Below, piece by piece: positions 22,051-35,612 of a stretch of DNA of 64,000 nt. The stretch comes from Nyssa sinensis (Eukaryota; Streptophyta; Magnoliopsida; Cornales; Nyssaceae). The stretch covers positions 44,601,706-44,665,705 of the forward strand of contig CM018046.1 in NCBI GenBank assembly GCA_008638375.1. The letters are read 5' to 3'. The translations under genes were made by a program, and so were the position numbers. Under the pieces are notes generated by a model. It saw only the letters and a list, made by a program, of their open reading frames with translations. It ran no database searches and was not told the origin of the DNA. Position 1 is the first letter of the stretch. Every line of letters starts with the position of its first letter.

Positions 22051-24631
22051 TTAAGCCTTTTCTTTGTAAGCTGCCGATTTTCTTTTGTAAGTAATTTGCC
22101 TTTCTTGGGCATTTGTTTATGAAAATACAATTCAGTTATCAAATATATCTATATATGTATGTATGCTTTTTAGAAGAATTATGTGATCATGTGTTTTGTT
22201 ATCTCAACAGAATTCTAGTACGTCAGTGGAATCATTTTCATAATTTGAAGTTTCTTATTATGCCTTACTTTGGAAGGACTCAAAAAAACCCAGAACCAAC
22301 CCATTACAGAGCACCCCTGTCAATGAATCTGAAAATATAAGTACAAATATGCATACGTATATGCATATGCATATATATATATATATCTGTAAATCTCATC
22401 AAAATTGTATATCCTAATTACAATCTCTTTACCTCCAGCATGGGAACCTCGGCTTCAACGAGGTTCCAGCAACATTCTAGAAAGCTTCTTCTACCCCATT
22501 TTCAAATGGGTCAGTTGAGTTGCAGCACCATTTTTCTGATGCTACAAAAGATTGGGTACCTATCAAGGAATTACCATTTGTTTTATTCTCATATGTGTGT
22601 GCATATATGATATATATGTCGAGGCAGAAAGACCCACAAAGCAACCATCCCCAGTGTGCTTAGCATGTTCTAAATTTTAATTATATAATTTAATTTATAA
22701 AGAACTTTGAAATGGGAGAAATACAAGAGTTCAATAATTTTAGAGAAAGAGAGAACTAAAATTTTTGAGCGAGAAAATTTACTATAGATGAACAAATTTT
22801 GGAGTAGACCACAAATTTAGAGAGAGAAAAGAGGGTTGCTGTAAAATTTGTGAGTTGCCAAAAGTCTAGAGATAATAAGAATTGAGAATATGTTTAAGAG
22901 AGAGGAAGTGGTGGGGTGCAATGTATTTATCAATAAAATTCTCTCTCATCTTCTCAACTTAATTTCTCTTTCTTTCTCTAGGGTTCTTCCCATCATCTCA
23001 ATAATCCGAACTCTAATCATGGCAGATTTACCCATAGCAACAAAACACTGACAAAATGTGTGACATAGCACCAGACTATAAATGGCTCACCATCTTTTTC
23101 TTCTTTATTTGGAACATGAAGGTATGGCCTTTGCCTATCGTTTCACTTTTGCCATCATGTGCACGTCTTTGCTGGTGGCATCAAAGGAGATAGACAGGAT
23201 GGATCGGACCCCCTTGCTCTCTATCTCTCCTTTCTGCCTTCTACTTACCTCTCAAATGTGTGTATTGTCCTCCATTTTACAAAAGGATGACTTTTGACTC
23301 AAACATTATCATTCAATTATATGGGTAATTTGGTCAATTTACAAATGCCATTAACACCTGTTCGTCCGACAAGTCTGACAGGGGTATAGTGTAATTGTCA
23401 GATACTAGAAAGGAGGTTAGTGTGATTATCCTTTTTTTTAAATAAAAAATAGTTAAATACCATATTGTAATGGTCAGTTTTTTGGCATAGAGATACTTGA
23501 CAAGTTAATTCTGTGACTAAGAAAATACTTAGGTCTGACATGATTTATGCAGGCTTGCAAACTGCAAAAATGTGTTTTGTCCCCTCAATATATTGATCCT
23601 CTGACATGATGTATCATTTCTTATATACTTCATGTTTGATATGTTTTTCCTGATTCTTTTCCCCTTATACATCCTTCTTCAGTTCTCCCGTCAGCAGGCT
23701 GGGGTGACGCATGTCTTGGTAACTGGGGGTGCTGGCTATATAGGTTCTCATGCTGCACTTCGACTTCTAAAGGATTCATACCGTGTAACTATAGTGGTAT
23801 CTCCCATTCAGAAAATTGGATAGATATTCTTTTCCTTTTCAAATAGATCCATCTTTTGGAATTGATATGAATTACTTGACTTGTTGCACTGAGTTAGAGA
23901 CTCTTACCTCCTTTGACAGGACAATCTATCCCGAGGAAACCTGGGGGCTGTAAAAGTTCTCCAAGAGCTATTCCCAGAGCCAGGGCGACTTCAGTTCATC
24001 CATGCTGACCTAGGGGATGCAAAAGCTGTATCCTGATTGCATTAAAATGAGTTATATACTTACGTGTTCTTACTTTTCTTTAGTCTCTTTTTCATTTATC
24101 TTTCTAATCATTATCTATCGACTTGATGTAGACCATATCAAAGTGAGTTTTGCATCTTCTTCCTTAATTAAAATTTCAGGTCAACAAAATATTTGCAGAG
24201 AATGCGTTTGATGCTGTGATGCACTTTGCAGCAGTTGCTTATGTTGGTGAGAGTACACTTGATCCACTTAGGTACTTTCTTTATGTTCTAACTTCGAGCT
24301 AATGCAAGATCAATTTTAATAGCAAGAAAAAAAAAAGAGAGAAATGAAGAAGGCAGTCATGTACTCATTCTCAAGTGATAAAAAATGAATAACCTTAATT
24401 TGTCTCTTACCAGTGCACCAAACAATTCCCTCTGGCTTTCCTTGAATTTAGATGACATGTAAAACAAAATGGAATGGTTCCATTCCACCCTTTGCTGAAA
24501 TGTTAAAAATTGTACCACACACTGCACTTCTTAAAAAATCATTACTACTATCCCATTGTTTAAAAATCATAATATCAATGACGTGCAATGTTTAACATGA
24601 CATTTTCAGTGGCTTTTTACGTAACCACTCT

Positions 24632-24669
<38 letters not shown>

Positions 24670-27600
24670 AAAAAAGAAAAGAATTTGATAATAAAATGGT
24701 TTATCTTCCAGATCTATAGTTTAAATCTTGCAAAACAACATTTATCTTGCAATGAATTTTCATAAAACTGTTAATTCTTGGAGCAGAATGGCGAGACTGG
24801 ATTCATTTATCTGACTCCAAATAGTTAGGATAAGGGTTTGTTGAGCTGAGCTGAGTTGATTACTATGTTATTGCTTATAAGAGTTTCACTGTGTCAAGTA
24901 TAGCAATATAATTAAATTGTAATTATTAAAAATAGGGGCTCCTCAAAGACTTCTGACATTTCTAACCTATGTTTGGGAGAGGGGCTAATTTAAACCCTAT
25001 TAAAGCAAAGCTCTTGGTCTATTTCTGGTCTTTAAAGTTCTGCATTCCCTTATTTGTAATGCTCCAAATGGTGACATTCTCTGCGCTGTGCAGGTATTAT
25101 CATAATATTACTTCAAATACCTTGGTAGTAATAAAGGCAATGGCATCACATGGTGTAAAGACGCTGATCTATTCTAGTACTTGTGCAACATATGGAGAGC
25201 CTGAGAAGATGCCTATTACTGAAGGAACTCCTCAAGTGAGCATCCAGATTACCATTCTGTGTGTTTTCTGATTTCAAAATTATGTTTCCTTTTTCTTTAT
25301 GGGCAGAAATTCATAGTGATTAAAATTGACACACTGTTTTGAACTATATAAAATGAAAAAAGTTTTTCCCGTTAGTAATTATTATGCTTAACACTTAAAT
25401 GGAAATGTATTGATAAATGTGTCCAAGTGTGCAACATAATTTTGAAAAATGTGTTGATAAACGTGTCCAAGTGTCCAACACAAGTTTGAAACCTCACAAA
25501 TACGTTTAACTTTATTTGCTTCTAAAATGTGCACTGTGTTTATATTCAAACTTTATTTGGGTATATAACTATTCACTATTCACTTTCTTCATTATTTGAT
25601 AACTTGTGATGCATTGCTAATCAAGGGCACATGTTATCTTGTTTTGTGGTTATACAACTTAAATTTTTGCAATTATTCATCCAGGCAGACATACAAAAGT
25701 ATTTGGTTACATGCATATTCAGAGTCCCCTTCTAGTCCTTTATTAATGAGATGAGTTTGTTTGGCTTGCTTCAATAGTATGTCATGTTGTGGTATGGATC
25801 AGTTGTTTTAGCTTCTTTCTCTTCTGTTTGGAGTCTTTGGACATTCTAGTTGTGTGACTTGTGCTCTCTCTCAAGTTCTGAAGTCTATTTATATAAATGT
25901 GCCTGTCAGGTAGATGCCAATAGGTTTGCAAATAAACTGAGCTGAGTTGCTTGTTCAAGCTTGGACTAGGTTGAAGTTTGTTCAAGCTTGGCTAGAACAG
26001 AGATGAGCCTGCTACATGTGTATTCAAAAATGGCTCGCCCGATTTTGGGCGAGCTTAAGCTGAGTTGTCTTGTCTCAGCTCAGCTCATTTCAGGAGACAA
26101 TAAAAAAATAAAAAATAAAAATATTGAGAATGAGAACTGAAGCAGGAGAAACCTAAATGGAATTACAAATCTGAACTAATGCAACAAAAATCTAAATGAA
26201 ATGAATTTTTTTAAAGCATGACTCAAGAAAAAGAAAAAAAAAAGACGTTAAAGTTGAATACAAAGAGGATTTCAATGTTATTTCGTTGACATGAAAACAA
26301 ATTACACACACACATACAATATCATAGATAAGAAATGGCATAAGTTTTTTCATTAGTTCTTCCTTCTAAAAAGTGCTAGATGCATTTCTCATCTTCATGA
26401 CTTCAGAGTTTAGAACAATTTCTCAACCGTGAAGGTTCTTCAAGCATGCTTTGGCATTTTTGACACCAGAGCCGAATGCTGAAGGGAAGGATGCTGGAGA
26501 GGATGCCCCTTCCATCTCTCTCTCTCTATGCCTTTCCATATTTTCGTATTTTTAGAATGAAACCCCATCTATTCTTGTGCCCCAAGAGTAATACTTCAAG
26601 TCAAGAATTGAAGGTGCAGCCAGAGTTATATTTTTTATACTTACCATTTTCCAAGACATTATATACAATTATATATGTATATATATTAATATGATATTCA
26701 CATCAGTTCCCAAGTCATATTTTATGCAATATATAAAAATAATATTATATATTGGGATATTGGAAGAGAAAGGGACATGTTTTGACAAAAAGCCTACTTG
26801 TTCCTATCTTCTAATGAGTGAGCTTGAAACTAGGCTTGTGTTTCGCTAGTTTACTACATGAATGAACATGAATGAGCTTCTAGGTGATGTTAAGCCTGAG
26901 GCTGTTTATGAATGGCTCAATTCATTTGAAGTCCTACATGCCAAACCTTCACCCTTTGTTTTCCAGTTAGTAATTAGCAGTTGGCCAATAGAGAAAAAAC
27001 AAGGAAAAAAAAAACCTCCATTCTTACATGTACCTAATAGATGTGTTCTATCTGGTACCGACTCAAAGACATTAAAAATCACACCCACTTGTCTTAATTT
27101 AGTAAGAATGGCATATCCAAAAACTCATACATGCGTCAATGACCGACAATTCTATTCTTATACATAAATAGTAGGATTTTGACAACTGAAATATTTCAAG
27201 ATGTTCTTTAGCAACACTTATTTCCATTTGTTTACAAATGCAGGCCCCAATCAATCCATATGGAAAGGCCAAGAAGATGTCTGAAGATATTATATTGGAC
27301 TTCTCAAAGACGTCTGAAATGGCTGTCATGATTTTAAGGTTTCATTGCTTGGATTTTTTGTTCTTGTATGTTGCCTTGTGTTAATAATTTTTTTACATTT
27401 GATCCTTCAGCAGTACCCTTTTCTTTTTCTCTCTCTTTTCTTTTTAATTCCTATGTTAAATCTCCAAGGTCAGTACATAAAATATTTACATAATACATAA
27501 CAGGCTGGATAGCTGTTTCAAGTTCCAACTATAATCTACAAGTCACCAAGCAAAAGGCCCAAAGCATGCCACAAATTCGTTATCTTTGATATCTTAGTAA

Positions 27601-29670
27601 AGAATAAGCTGAATTTTGTGGGAGCAAGGTTTTTTTTTTTTTTTTTTTGTTGACCACTAGAATTCAGTTCATAAATGTCTTGGTGATCCTATGACCCGAA
27701 TGGGTGGGTTGGACATTACTGTTTTTGTGTATGCTTAAAAAGGAATGCTACTCCTGCCTTCTAGTTGAAGTTAATAGAATTGATATAGGAGGCCATGTCA
27801 TGTTAGAAATTTTAACAAGCTCCAAATTCCATGAGGTTAGTGCCTGAAATTAGAGAAAATTGTAGTGTTTTAAAGCATCAAAGCGAATCCAACAAATCCA
27901 TTATTTGAATGTGTGTGTGTGTGTGTGAGTTTTTCTAATAACAATCAAACAATCTAGTTTGGTCCATATGGTAGATGAGCTGTTACATGCAGACAATAGA
28001 AAGTCAAATTCCAAAGTTGTATCTAAAACAATTCCTTTATCAATCTCTTGATAGCTGAGCATCTCAGTTAAAATTTGTTGAAGAAATAATTATATATTAT
28101 GTTATTTGTACTGGTTTTCTAGAACATTAGGCATGATAAATAGGGGTGTCAATCGTGTTGTGTCGTGTCGTGTCAAGGTAAGAGTATTATACTATATGGG
28201 TCGACCCGAACACGACACGATTAATTAATCGTGTCAACTTACTCAATCCTAACACAACCTGTATAATACATGGGTGACACGACACGACTCGTATAACCCG
28301 TTTATTAAACAGGTCATGTTAAAACACGAATAACACGACACGACCCGTATAACCCGGTTATTAAATAGGTTATGTTAACACATGAATAACACGACCCATT
28401 TAAATTGTATAACATGTTTTCATAATAAAATTACTAGATAAAATCTAATTTATTCATTTTTAACACATTATAGGAATAATAATCATTTTTAATTGAGAGT
28501 AAGTTTTAAAATCTAAAATTCATTAGGGTTTTTGTTTGGATGTAATTTGCAAAACTAAACTTATTTATATGGGTAATAAATGGGTCAGACGGGTTGGGCG
28601 GGTTTGTATTAAACGGGTTTGACACGAATAATTAAATGGGTTATTTCGTGTTAAACGGGTCAACTCGATTACAACCCGAACACGACACGTTTATTAATCG
28701 TGTTAAACGGGTTGAGCCGTTTATGACCCAAACCCATATAAGTTCAACCCAAACCCGCTAATTACGTGTCGAGTTCTAGTCGTGTCAAAAATTGACACCC
28801 CTAATGATAAAGCTACAAATTGTGATGCAATGAATCATTGGATAGGTATGATCACTTAAACAAATTGCTTGGGAATTTGGACTTATATATGTATTTATTA
28901 ATTATTCAGATATTTTAATGTGATCGGGTCAGATCCAGAGGGAAGGTTAGGCGAAGCTCCTAGACCAGAACTGCGCGAGCAAGGCCGTATATCAGGTGCT
29001 TGTTTCGATGCAGCTCTGGGGGTTATTCCTGGACTAAAGGTATTATTTTTCTTATTCTTGTTATTTTTTAAAAGAAAAATTGTGTATGGTCATCCCAATC
29101 CCCCGAGCACCCAACCCCTTTTTTTTTTCTTCTCATTGAACATTTATATTTGAATGTGGCGAAGTGATGTTTTTTACTACTATCGCGGTTGTAGATTAGA
29201 GGAACCGACTATAATACAGCTGATGGCACTTGTGTAAGAGACTACATTGATGTCACTGATCTGGTTGATGCTCATGTCAAAGCTCTAGCCCATGCAAAAC
29301 CCAGCAAAGTTGGCATCTACAATGTTGGAACAGGAAAAGGTTGGTAACACTGTTTTCATTTATTTATTTATCGTTCTATTAATTCCATTTTTATTTTAAT
29401 GAGCATTTGAATAGACAGTAGTTCCCGATACTTCCAATCTCAGGTAGATCAGTGAAGGAATTTGTAGAGGCTTGTAAGAAGGCAACAGGGGTGGAAATAA
29501 AGGTAGAATATCTCAGCCGCCGGCCTGGGGACTATGCTGAAGTTTACAGTGATCCTTCCAAGATTAAGCTGGAACTGAACTGGACAGCCCGATACACGGA
29601 TATTCAAGAGAGCTTGCAAATTGCATGGAGATGGCAGAAATCACATAGGAATGGGTATGGTTCTCCCTAG
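20990..29670 (+). CDS. UDP-arabinose 4-epimerase (UXE/MUR4 type), nine exons
   Basis: It interconverts UDP-xylose and UDP-arabinose in the Golgi, supplying arabinose for wall polymers. Coding exons: 20990-21112, 23683-23796, 23920-24027, 24180-24271, 25094-25235, 27244-27338, 28910-29039, 29195-29339, 29444-29670. All are GT-AG, all phases agree, and the total is 391 codons plus stop. An N-terminal anchor at residues 15-31 ([17 protein letters not shown]) indicates a type II Golgi membrane protein. The NAD-binding loop TGGAGYIG is at 55-62, the SST segment of the catalytic triad at 173-175, and the YxxxK motif (Tyr199, Lys203) lies in [10 protein letters not shown]. The C-terminus ends [14 protein letters not shown]. 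Relatives are about 410-420 aa; the missing residues probably lie in an unseen upstream exon, since the acceptor at 20987/20988 leaves GC before the ATG, fitting a split Gly codon. Introns hold a LINE (21570) and an hAT MITE (28141). Confidence 0.93.
21570..22112 (+). mobile_element. LINE 3' fragment in epimerase intron
   Basis: Broken frames read [20 protein letters not shown], then [16 protein letters not shown], then [17 protein letters not shown] and [11 protein letters not shown]. This is the order of the zinc-binding tail of plant L1-type reverse transcriptases. It ends with a phrase similar to other LINE tails (CTTTTGTAAGTAATTTGCC). A G21 tract at 22030-22050 lies within the tail. It sits in the intron 21113-23682, in the gene's own orientation. 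Confidence 0.7.
24635..24668. repeat. (TA)n microsatellite
   Basis: About 16 TA units in the epimerase intron 24272-25093. Similar runs occur at 14417-14446 and 45196-45230. Confidence 0.9.
25900..26940. repeat. Probable transposon debris in epimerase intron 5
   Basis: GAGCTGAG and CTCAGCTC phrases, repeated GTTCAAGCTTGG, and a palindromic CGCCCGATTTTGGGCG at about 26036 point to a decayed repeat. No ends or target duplication could be fixed and no coding similarity was seen. Confidence 0.3.
28141..28803. mobile_element. hAT-type MITE, copy 1, in epimerase intron
   Basis: A 663-bp element with a perfect 13-bp terminal inverted repeat: it begins TAGGGGTGTCAAT and ends ATTGACACCCCTA. It is flanked by an exact 8-bp target duplication, atgataaa, at 28133-28140 and 28804-28811, the hallmark of the hAT superfamily. 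Both subterminal regions are packed with CGTGTCGTGT / ACACGACACG and AACCCGT / ACGGGTT phrases. No coding capacity. It lies in the intron 27339-28909. The sister copy is at 60302-60974. Confidence 0.92.
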
Positions 29671-31691
29671 TCTGGTGGTTCTTGATGACATTTGATGAAG
29701 TACTGTAATTGAAATTAACAAAGCCTGTGATATTGCCAAAATTGAGCCGTGATACCTATATTTTTCTTGTTAGAGTAAGTGTGTAATTCTGAGATTGCAG
29801 TGGTTTGGGAATTTTCTGCCACTTACGAAAATTCCTTTTTTTTCTCCCAAGAAATGCATTTCACATACCATATGCATTAGAGTTTTGTAATCTCCGCATT
29901 TGATTCCAATTAACTTTTAACATTTTTCGGTTTTGAATCTTATTTGACTTTTTTTTTTACTACTATTCATAAATATAATAGTCCAGATTTATTCAAGAAA
30001 TTTAATAGTCATATACAAAATTTGAGCTTTGTAAATGTTTATTCTAAAATTGATTTCCAATTTCAAGGGTTTGCCTATATATTGTGAAACTTTATAGACT
30101 GGACAAAGGAATTAGGTTTAAAGGGATTGGAGATCCCAAAACATAAATTTAAAGGGAATTATGAAATGTAGTGTCAAAGACTAAATACAAAAGCATTTTT
30201 GATAGACTTCCTATATGAGATATGGCCTGATATTTTAGAACACTGGTGAAAAAATCTAGAATAAAGCACAAGGCATGACTGGAACATGTTTTACTTATCA
30301 TTAAGCAGTTGTTTAAAAGTTTAAGTTTATTTTGACTCTAACAAGAAAATACTGAGATACTAAGTGAATGTTAAGGACAGTGTTAACTTTTATTATGCAT
30401 CAGCATCGTATTCTATCTTTACTCAATTATATATTATTGTAGGGGAGGGTTTTTTTTTTGTAATTTTCTTTTGCTTCCTTGAATTGATCATTTTTATTAG
30501 ATGTCTTCAAAGAGACATCTCTTTCTTTCAGTACACAAAAGAGTAATAGGAACTCAGGCAAATTTTCCACCATGTACAGCTCCATAGTTTGATTCCCCAG
30601 GCAATTTTTATGGCTGTACAAATGAAATCATTATTCATTCTCAAAAAAGAAGTTATCAATCATGAAAGTTGCAAATTTGGATGGTTACAGAAAATATATA
30701 CCAAAAAAGCAATGTCCATTGAGATAATTAATCTGAGTGTGGGTTGGCACAAGAGACTGAATATGGAATTAGGATTATAGAGATAAATAAAAAGGTTGGC
30801 ACAAGAGACTATGTAATTAGGATTATAGAGACAATTAAAACTAATTTTATGTAGTCAACATAATAAGCCTAATATAATTCAGATTTCAGACTAGTAGCAA
30901 TAAGCACCTGAAGCCCCAAGAAGAACTCAAAACTGCCTTTGTTCATCGATCAGCATAAAAAGATTCACCAAAAGTAAAACCATGCATTCCTCACAAAATG
31001 AATTAAAAGTACTAGACAAACCCAATAGCAATAGTTTGTTATGATCACTATAATAGAAAATATAGTAGAATATCTATGACATAACAAAATGAAGAAGAAG
31101 CAACAGAGACTGCCGCAAAAGAGGAGAAAGAATCATAGAATTTTCTTCCTTGTACTCTTTTATTATACTAATGGGAAAAAAAAGGACATAAATAGCTATT
31201 TGGAGACACTCCAACACACTCTTATCTTTAATCAGCCAACAGGGGAGCGGCTAAAGTAAAGACTTTGGGGTTTAAATGTGAGGACTTATACAGGACCCTT
31301 CACAATCATGGATCTGTCTGACAAGCATTTCAAGCCATGACAGCAACACTTTCTGTATATCGATCGTCTTGCCCCTTAGGGCTACCTCTGAATAGCTTCA
31401 ATGATGGCTGATCTTGCTACCCATGGCCTCTCATGCTCTCAGCATCTGAGCATTATAGGTAAAAACAGATCGATGCTTTGGTACCAAGTTGAACATGTCC
31501 GTTGAACCAAAACTCAACTCAAGGTTCACACTCGTCGCGGGAGGTTGCAATACATCAATACCACATACCATTAAAACATCATCTGCATTATTAGTTTCGA
31601 GAGCTCAATGATATATGTACACTTGAAAAAGAAAAAAAAAAAACTTAACAAACAAAAATTCATACATTGCCTAACATAAAGATCACATCAA
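29671..31691. other. 3' flanks of two convergent genes
   Basis: The first 300 bp are the probable 3' untranslated region of the epimerase and the last few hundred bp may be that of the PPR gene, which points the other way. A near-repeat of about 50 bp (GGTTGGCACAAGAGACT with ATTAGGATTATAGAGA) occurs at about 30741 and 30793. No coding similarity in between. Confidence 0.5.
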
Positions 31692-33937
31692 TCATCCCAA
31701 GTCAAGAAAGAAATATTTGATGTCGGGCATGTAACTGGCATTTCTCATTTGTGCAGTTAAAGTCTTCAATGTATTACAGATTTTCGCTGTTCTGGGCTGT
31801 GCTCCATCATCAGAGAGAAAAACAAGTACCTGATTTTTATTCTCAATCCAGCTGCACCCAGGTTGCTTCTCTGCTCCAGCCTCTTTAATCATCACCCTCA
31901 GTTTTTCCACCTCATCCCATCTCCTTGCCTCAGCATACATGTTTGACAAGAGCACATAATTTGAAGTCTTATGAGGTTCCAGTTCGAGAAGCTTTTCAGC
32001 AGAAAGCGTAGCAAGCTCTAGATTTCTGTGTGTGCGGCAAGCCCCCAGTAGGGCACCCCATACTCCTGCATTGGCCTTGATCTTCATTTTCCTCACCAGT
32101 TGAAAGGCTTCTTCCAATCTCCCTGCTCGGCCAAGCAAGTCCACCATGCAAGCATAGTGTTCTGCCAAAGGATCAATGGAGAACTCCTCTGTCATGGACT
32201 TAAACAAATTCAAACCCAGATTAATTAGTCCGGCATGATTGCATGCAGACAAAACCCCTACAAAAGTAACCTGATCAGGTGTCACCCCTTTGACATCCAT
32301 TTCTTGGAAGAGTTCAACTGCCTCTTTCCCATAACCATTTAAAGCGTACCCAGCAATCAAAGAATTCCAGGATACAACATCGACGGTGTCAATATCATTG
32401 AACACATGTTTGGCAGCTCAAGATCTTTCCACACTTGGCATACATAGTGATCAAGGCATTGCTGACGAACAGATCATTTCCATAGCCACTCTTCACGACA
32501 ATTTGGTGAAGTTGCTGTCCAACTTGCAGAGCGGCAAGACTGGCACAGGAACTTAGTCCAGAAGCAAACGTAGATTGGTCAGGGTTCTTACCATAATGAC
32601 CCATCAAAACAAACTTCCTGAGTGCATCCACATATAACCCATTTTGGGTAAAACCTGATATCAAAGAATTCCAAGAAACTATATTCCTCTCCCCCATCTC
32701 CTCAAAGATCTCAAGTCCTTTATCCATTTGTCCTACTTGAGCATAACCAGCAATCATAGTATTCCATGAAACTATGTCTTTTTGAAGCATCTGTTTAAAT
32801 AGACTTAAAGCTTCATCCATTCTATCCATACTGAGCATAGCCTGCAATCATTGTGTTCCAACAAAAAACATCTCGGGTGCCGATCTGATTGAAAATTTGA
32901 CGAGCTTCATCCATCATTTTAGTCTGTATGTATCCTGAGATCATTGCCGTTTGGGCCCCAACATTTTTGTATGGCATTCTATCCAATAATTTCTTAGCTT
33001 CATCAAGCTTACCAACACGAACATATCCATTAATCATGGTAGTCCATGACACAGCATTCCTCCCTGGCATTTCTGTGAATAACTTAATAGCCTCATTAAT
33101 TTGGCAGTCCTGGACATAGGCTGCTATCATTGCATTCCAAGCAACCACATTCCTATCTGGCATTTGGTCAAAGAGTCTTCGAGCTTCAGAAATCTGACCA
33201 TCCTTTGCAAACCCACATAACATTGTAACCCAAGAAACAACATTCGGGTTAGGTATTCTCTGAAAGAAATACCAAGCAGAATCCATATCACCCAACTCAG
33301 CAAACCCATCCAACATTAAATTCCATGAAACCACATCCCTCTCTGACATTTCCTCAAAAAATTTCAACCCCAGATGCATTTCCAGATTCCGGGTATATCC
33401 TGCAAGCATTGAATTCCAGGAAACTAAATCTTTTACAGGCATTTCATTGAAAAGCCTGTGAGCATCCTCAAACCTTCTGTTCTTCACGTAACCGGCAATC
33501 ATCGCATTCCAACAAATTGGGTTCCTCTTATCAGGAAGCAAATCAAACAAATTTCTCGCCTTTTCGAGGTCCCCATTACGCGTATAACAAGTTATCATCA
33601 GAGTCCACGTATAGAAGTCCCTTTTGGGCATTTGATCAAACAATTCACGGGCTTTCTCAACTTTATCATTATGCAGATAACCAGAGATCATGGAGTTCCA
33701 AGAAACTAAGTTTCTGAATGGCATTTCATCAAACAGCTGACGAGCAGCGTTTATCATACTGTTCTTTGCATAGGCTGAGATCATTGAATTGTATGTCACA
33801 GTGTTATGGTTAGTCATATGGTTGAATATTTTGATAGCTTCTTCAATCCTTCCCGATTTTCCAAGCTGGGTTATCTTCACATTCTGGTGAAAGACAAGGT
33901 TTCCATTTTCACCAATTGATCTGAGCCTTGACTTCAT
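31692..33937 (-). pseudogene. PLS-type pentatricopeptide repeat protein, E+ subclass, two frameshifts
   Basis: PPR proteins bind organelle RNA, and the E+ subclass usually helps C-to-U editing or processing. One intronless unit is read in three successive frames: 33937 to about 32825, then to about 32416, then to the stop at 31692. Taking one extra base out at each of about 32824 and 32415 gives exactly 748 codons including stop, so the damage is two 1-bp insertions. The repeats are very regular, with the signature VSWNxMIxGY every 31-36 residues and PLS spacing from about residue 20 to 580. The tail has the E motif (HYACMVDLLGRAGRLEEA, VWGALLGACRTHRN, PGCSWIE) and a short E+ end without a DYW domain. 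The targeting peptide is short or absent. Both extra bases are T on the coding strand, at GGA-T-AGA and AGC-T-GCC. This could be a young pseudogene or base-calling error; the rest looks intact. Confidence 0.85.
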
Positions 33938-34400
33938 AGCTGAACCAAAAGTAAAAGAAAATTAGTAAGTGGCCATGCAACTTGGTTTAGTTCGCCACAA
34001 TAACTCCACATGCATTTATCAGGCAGCAAGCATCTCTCAATGACCTCAACAACAGTTGGTCCTCCCTACCCGAGGCTGCTGAAGTTGAACCCTCTGTATA
34101 TTACATTGCTGTCACTCTTGAATACATAAGTTAACAAAAGAGAGAGAAGTTGATAGCATGAAAAGCAGGTACAAGGGATTGAAAAAAATACAAAAATGAT
34201 AGACCACCGAGAATTCTGGCACACCTCCACTTCAATCAAAATAGCAAGAAAAGCAAGCAAGTACAGAAATAGAGATAGGGGAATTCTAAAAGTTAGAAGA
34301 GAGGAATTTCTACAATGCAGAATGAAAAAAATCAACCAATAACCAATCGAGGAAAGCAAAATAAATAAATAAATTCAAACAGATGGACTGCAATATTATA
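33938..34400. other. Upstream region of the PPR gene
   Basis: No second gene. The first part is presumably the leader or promoter of the PPR gene on the minus strand. No clear TATA box was chosen. Confidence 0.35.
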
Positions 34401-34414
34401 CGCACACAATTTTC

Positions 34415-34715
34415 TTTTCCTCAGCGTAATAATAATTACTTTTTTCATCCAATCAAACCACCGGAAATTTTTTTAAACGATCTGGTACAGTGAAAATTCT
34501 TTCGAGGTCTGATACAGTGAAGATAGTAATCATCTAATTGTATTTTGTCGTGTATTAAATATTATTAAATAATACATTGATACATGATGTATCACGTGCA
34601 CCCAAAATTTCAAGAATACCCCCTAATTTCTTTCCCAGCCAAAGTGTAGTTAAAATATTGTATAGCATAATTTTCTAATTGAAGTTTAAAATAAATTTTA
34701 GGTCAGTTACATCGG
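34415..34715 (+). repeat. Left member of a direct repeat flanking the kinase cluster
   Basis: The phrases AATAATAATTACTTTTT..CATC.AATCAAAC (34428-34455) and TGTAGTTAAAATATTGTATA through GCATAATTTTCTAATTGAAG (about 34645-34690) recur at 45945-45977 and 46887-46932. On the right the hAT element at 45986-46816 has come in between them. Confidence 0.65.
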
Positions 34716-35612
34716 TCAAATTTGAGTAATGTTTGAATGTTTATATCTTGATATTTATATATGGTGCCCACGTTCTTAAAGCCGATGGCATTGTGTCCCA
34801 CTTTCATACTCCTTTCGTACTAAAATGAAAATTTCATTTGAGAATTTTAACTTTTTAAGAAGTGTTATTTTATTATTTTGAAACTATTTAAAATTCTCAT
34901 ATTGCTCTCATTTAATTGTAAATCATGTTTACATTAGGTGTAATAAAAGGTAGTTTTGAAAATTCATATTTTAAAAGTAGGTTGACTTTTTAAATAAAAC
35001 TCTTAAAATGAGACAGTGCAAAATAGAATAAAAGCACTCTTAAAATGGGACTGGAGAAAGTATTTGTCTTACATCAATTGTCCATGTCTTTCATCCCCTA
35101 TCATTAGTCACTCTACTCAAATGCAAATGAACCTCAAGTGAAATATAATTTCTTACTTGTCAACAATGGCATGAAAAGTAGACAAGTTGATGTATCTAAG
35201 ATAGAAATATTCATTTTTCTTATATACACCATTATAGTTTAAATTGCTATACACACATATAGTTGTTAGAATTTTCTCTCTCCCTACATCACTTATATAA
35301 ATAATAATAATAATGGCATGAAAATCAAGAACAAGCCATAAGTCCGACAACTTTTATAGATGAATCCACCGAGAATTTTGGCACACCTACACTTTAAAAT
35401 CAAATTAGTATTATTTGTAAGCAAAACTATATGCCCCTTAAATAAAAGTTACAACAATAACAAATATTTTACTTTAATTGTCTTATTTTGTAACTCACAT
35501 TCTCACAAAGGTAGGAGCTACCATCCGTGGCTCTATCAACAGATGGGTCCCATTCTTGTAAGAGCATAGATGGACCCAATGTAGGTCGGGATTAATTGGT
35601 GTCTCCCTCAAG
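34716..35612. other. Intergenic DNA, no gene seen
   Basis: AT-rich with no recognisable coding or RNA gene. Confidence 0.4.
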
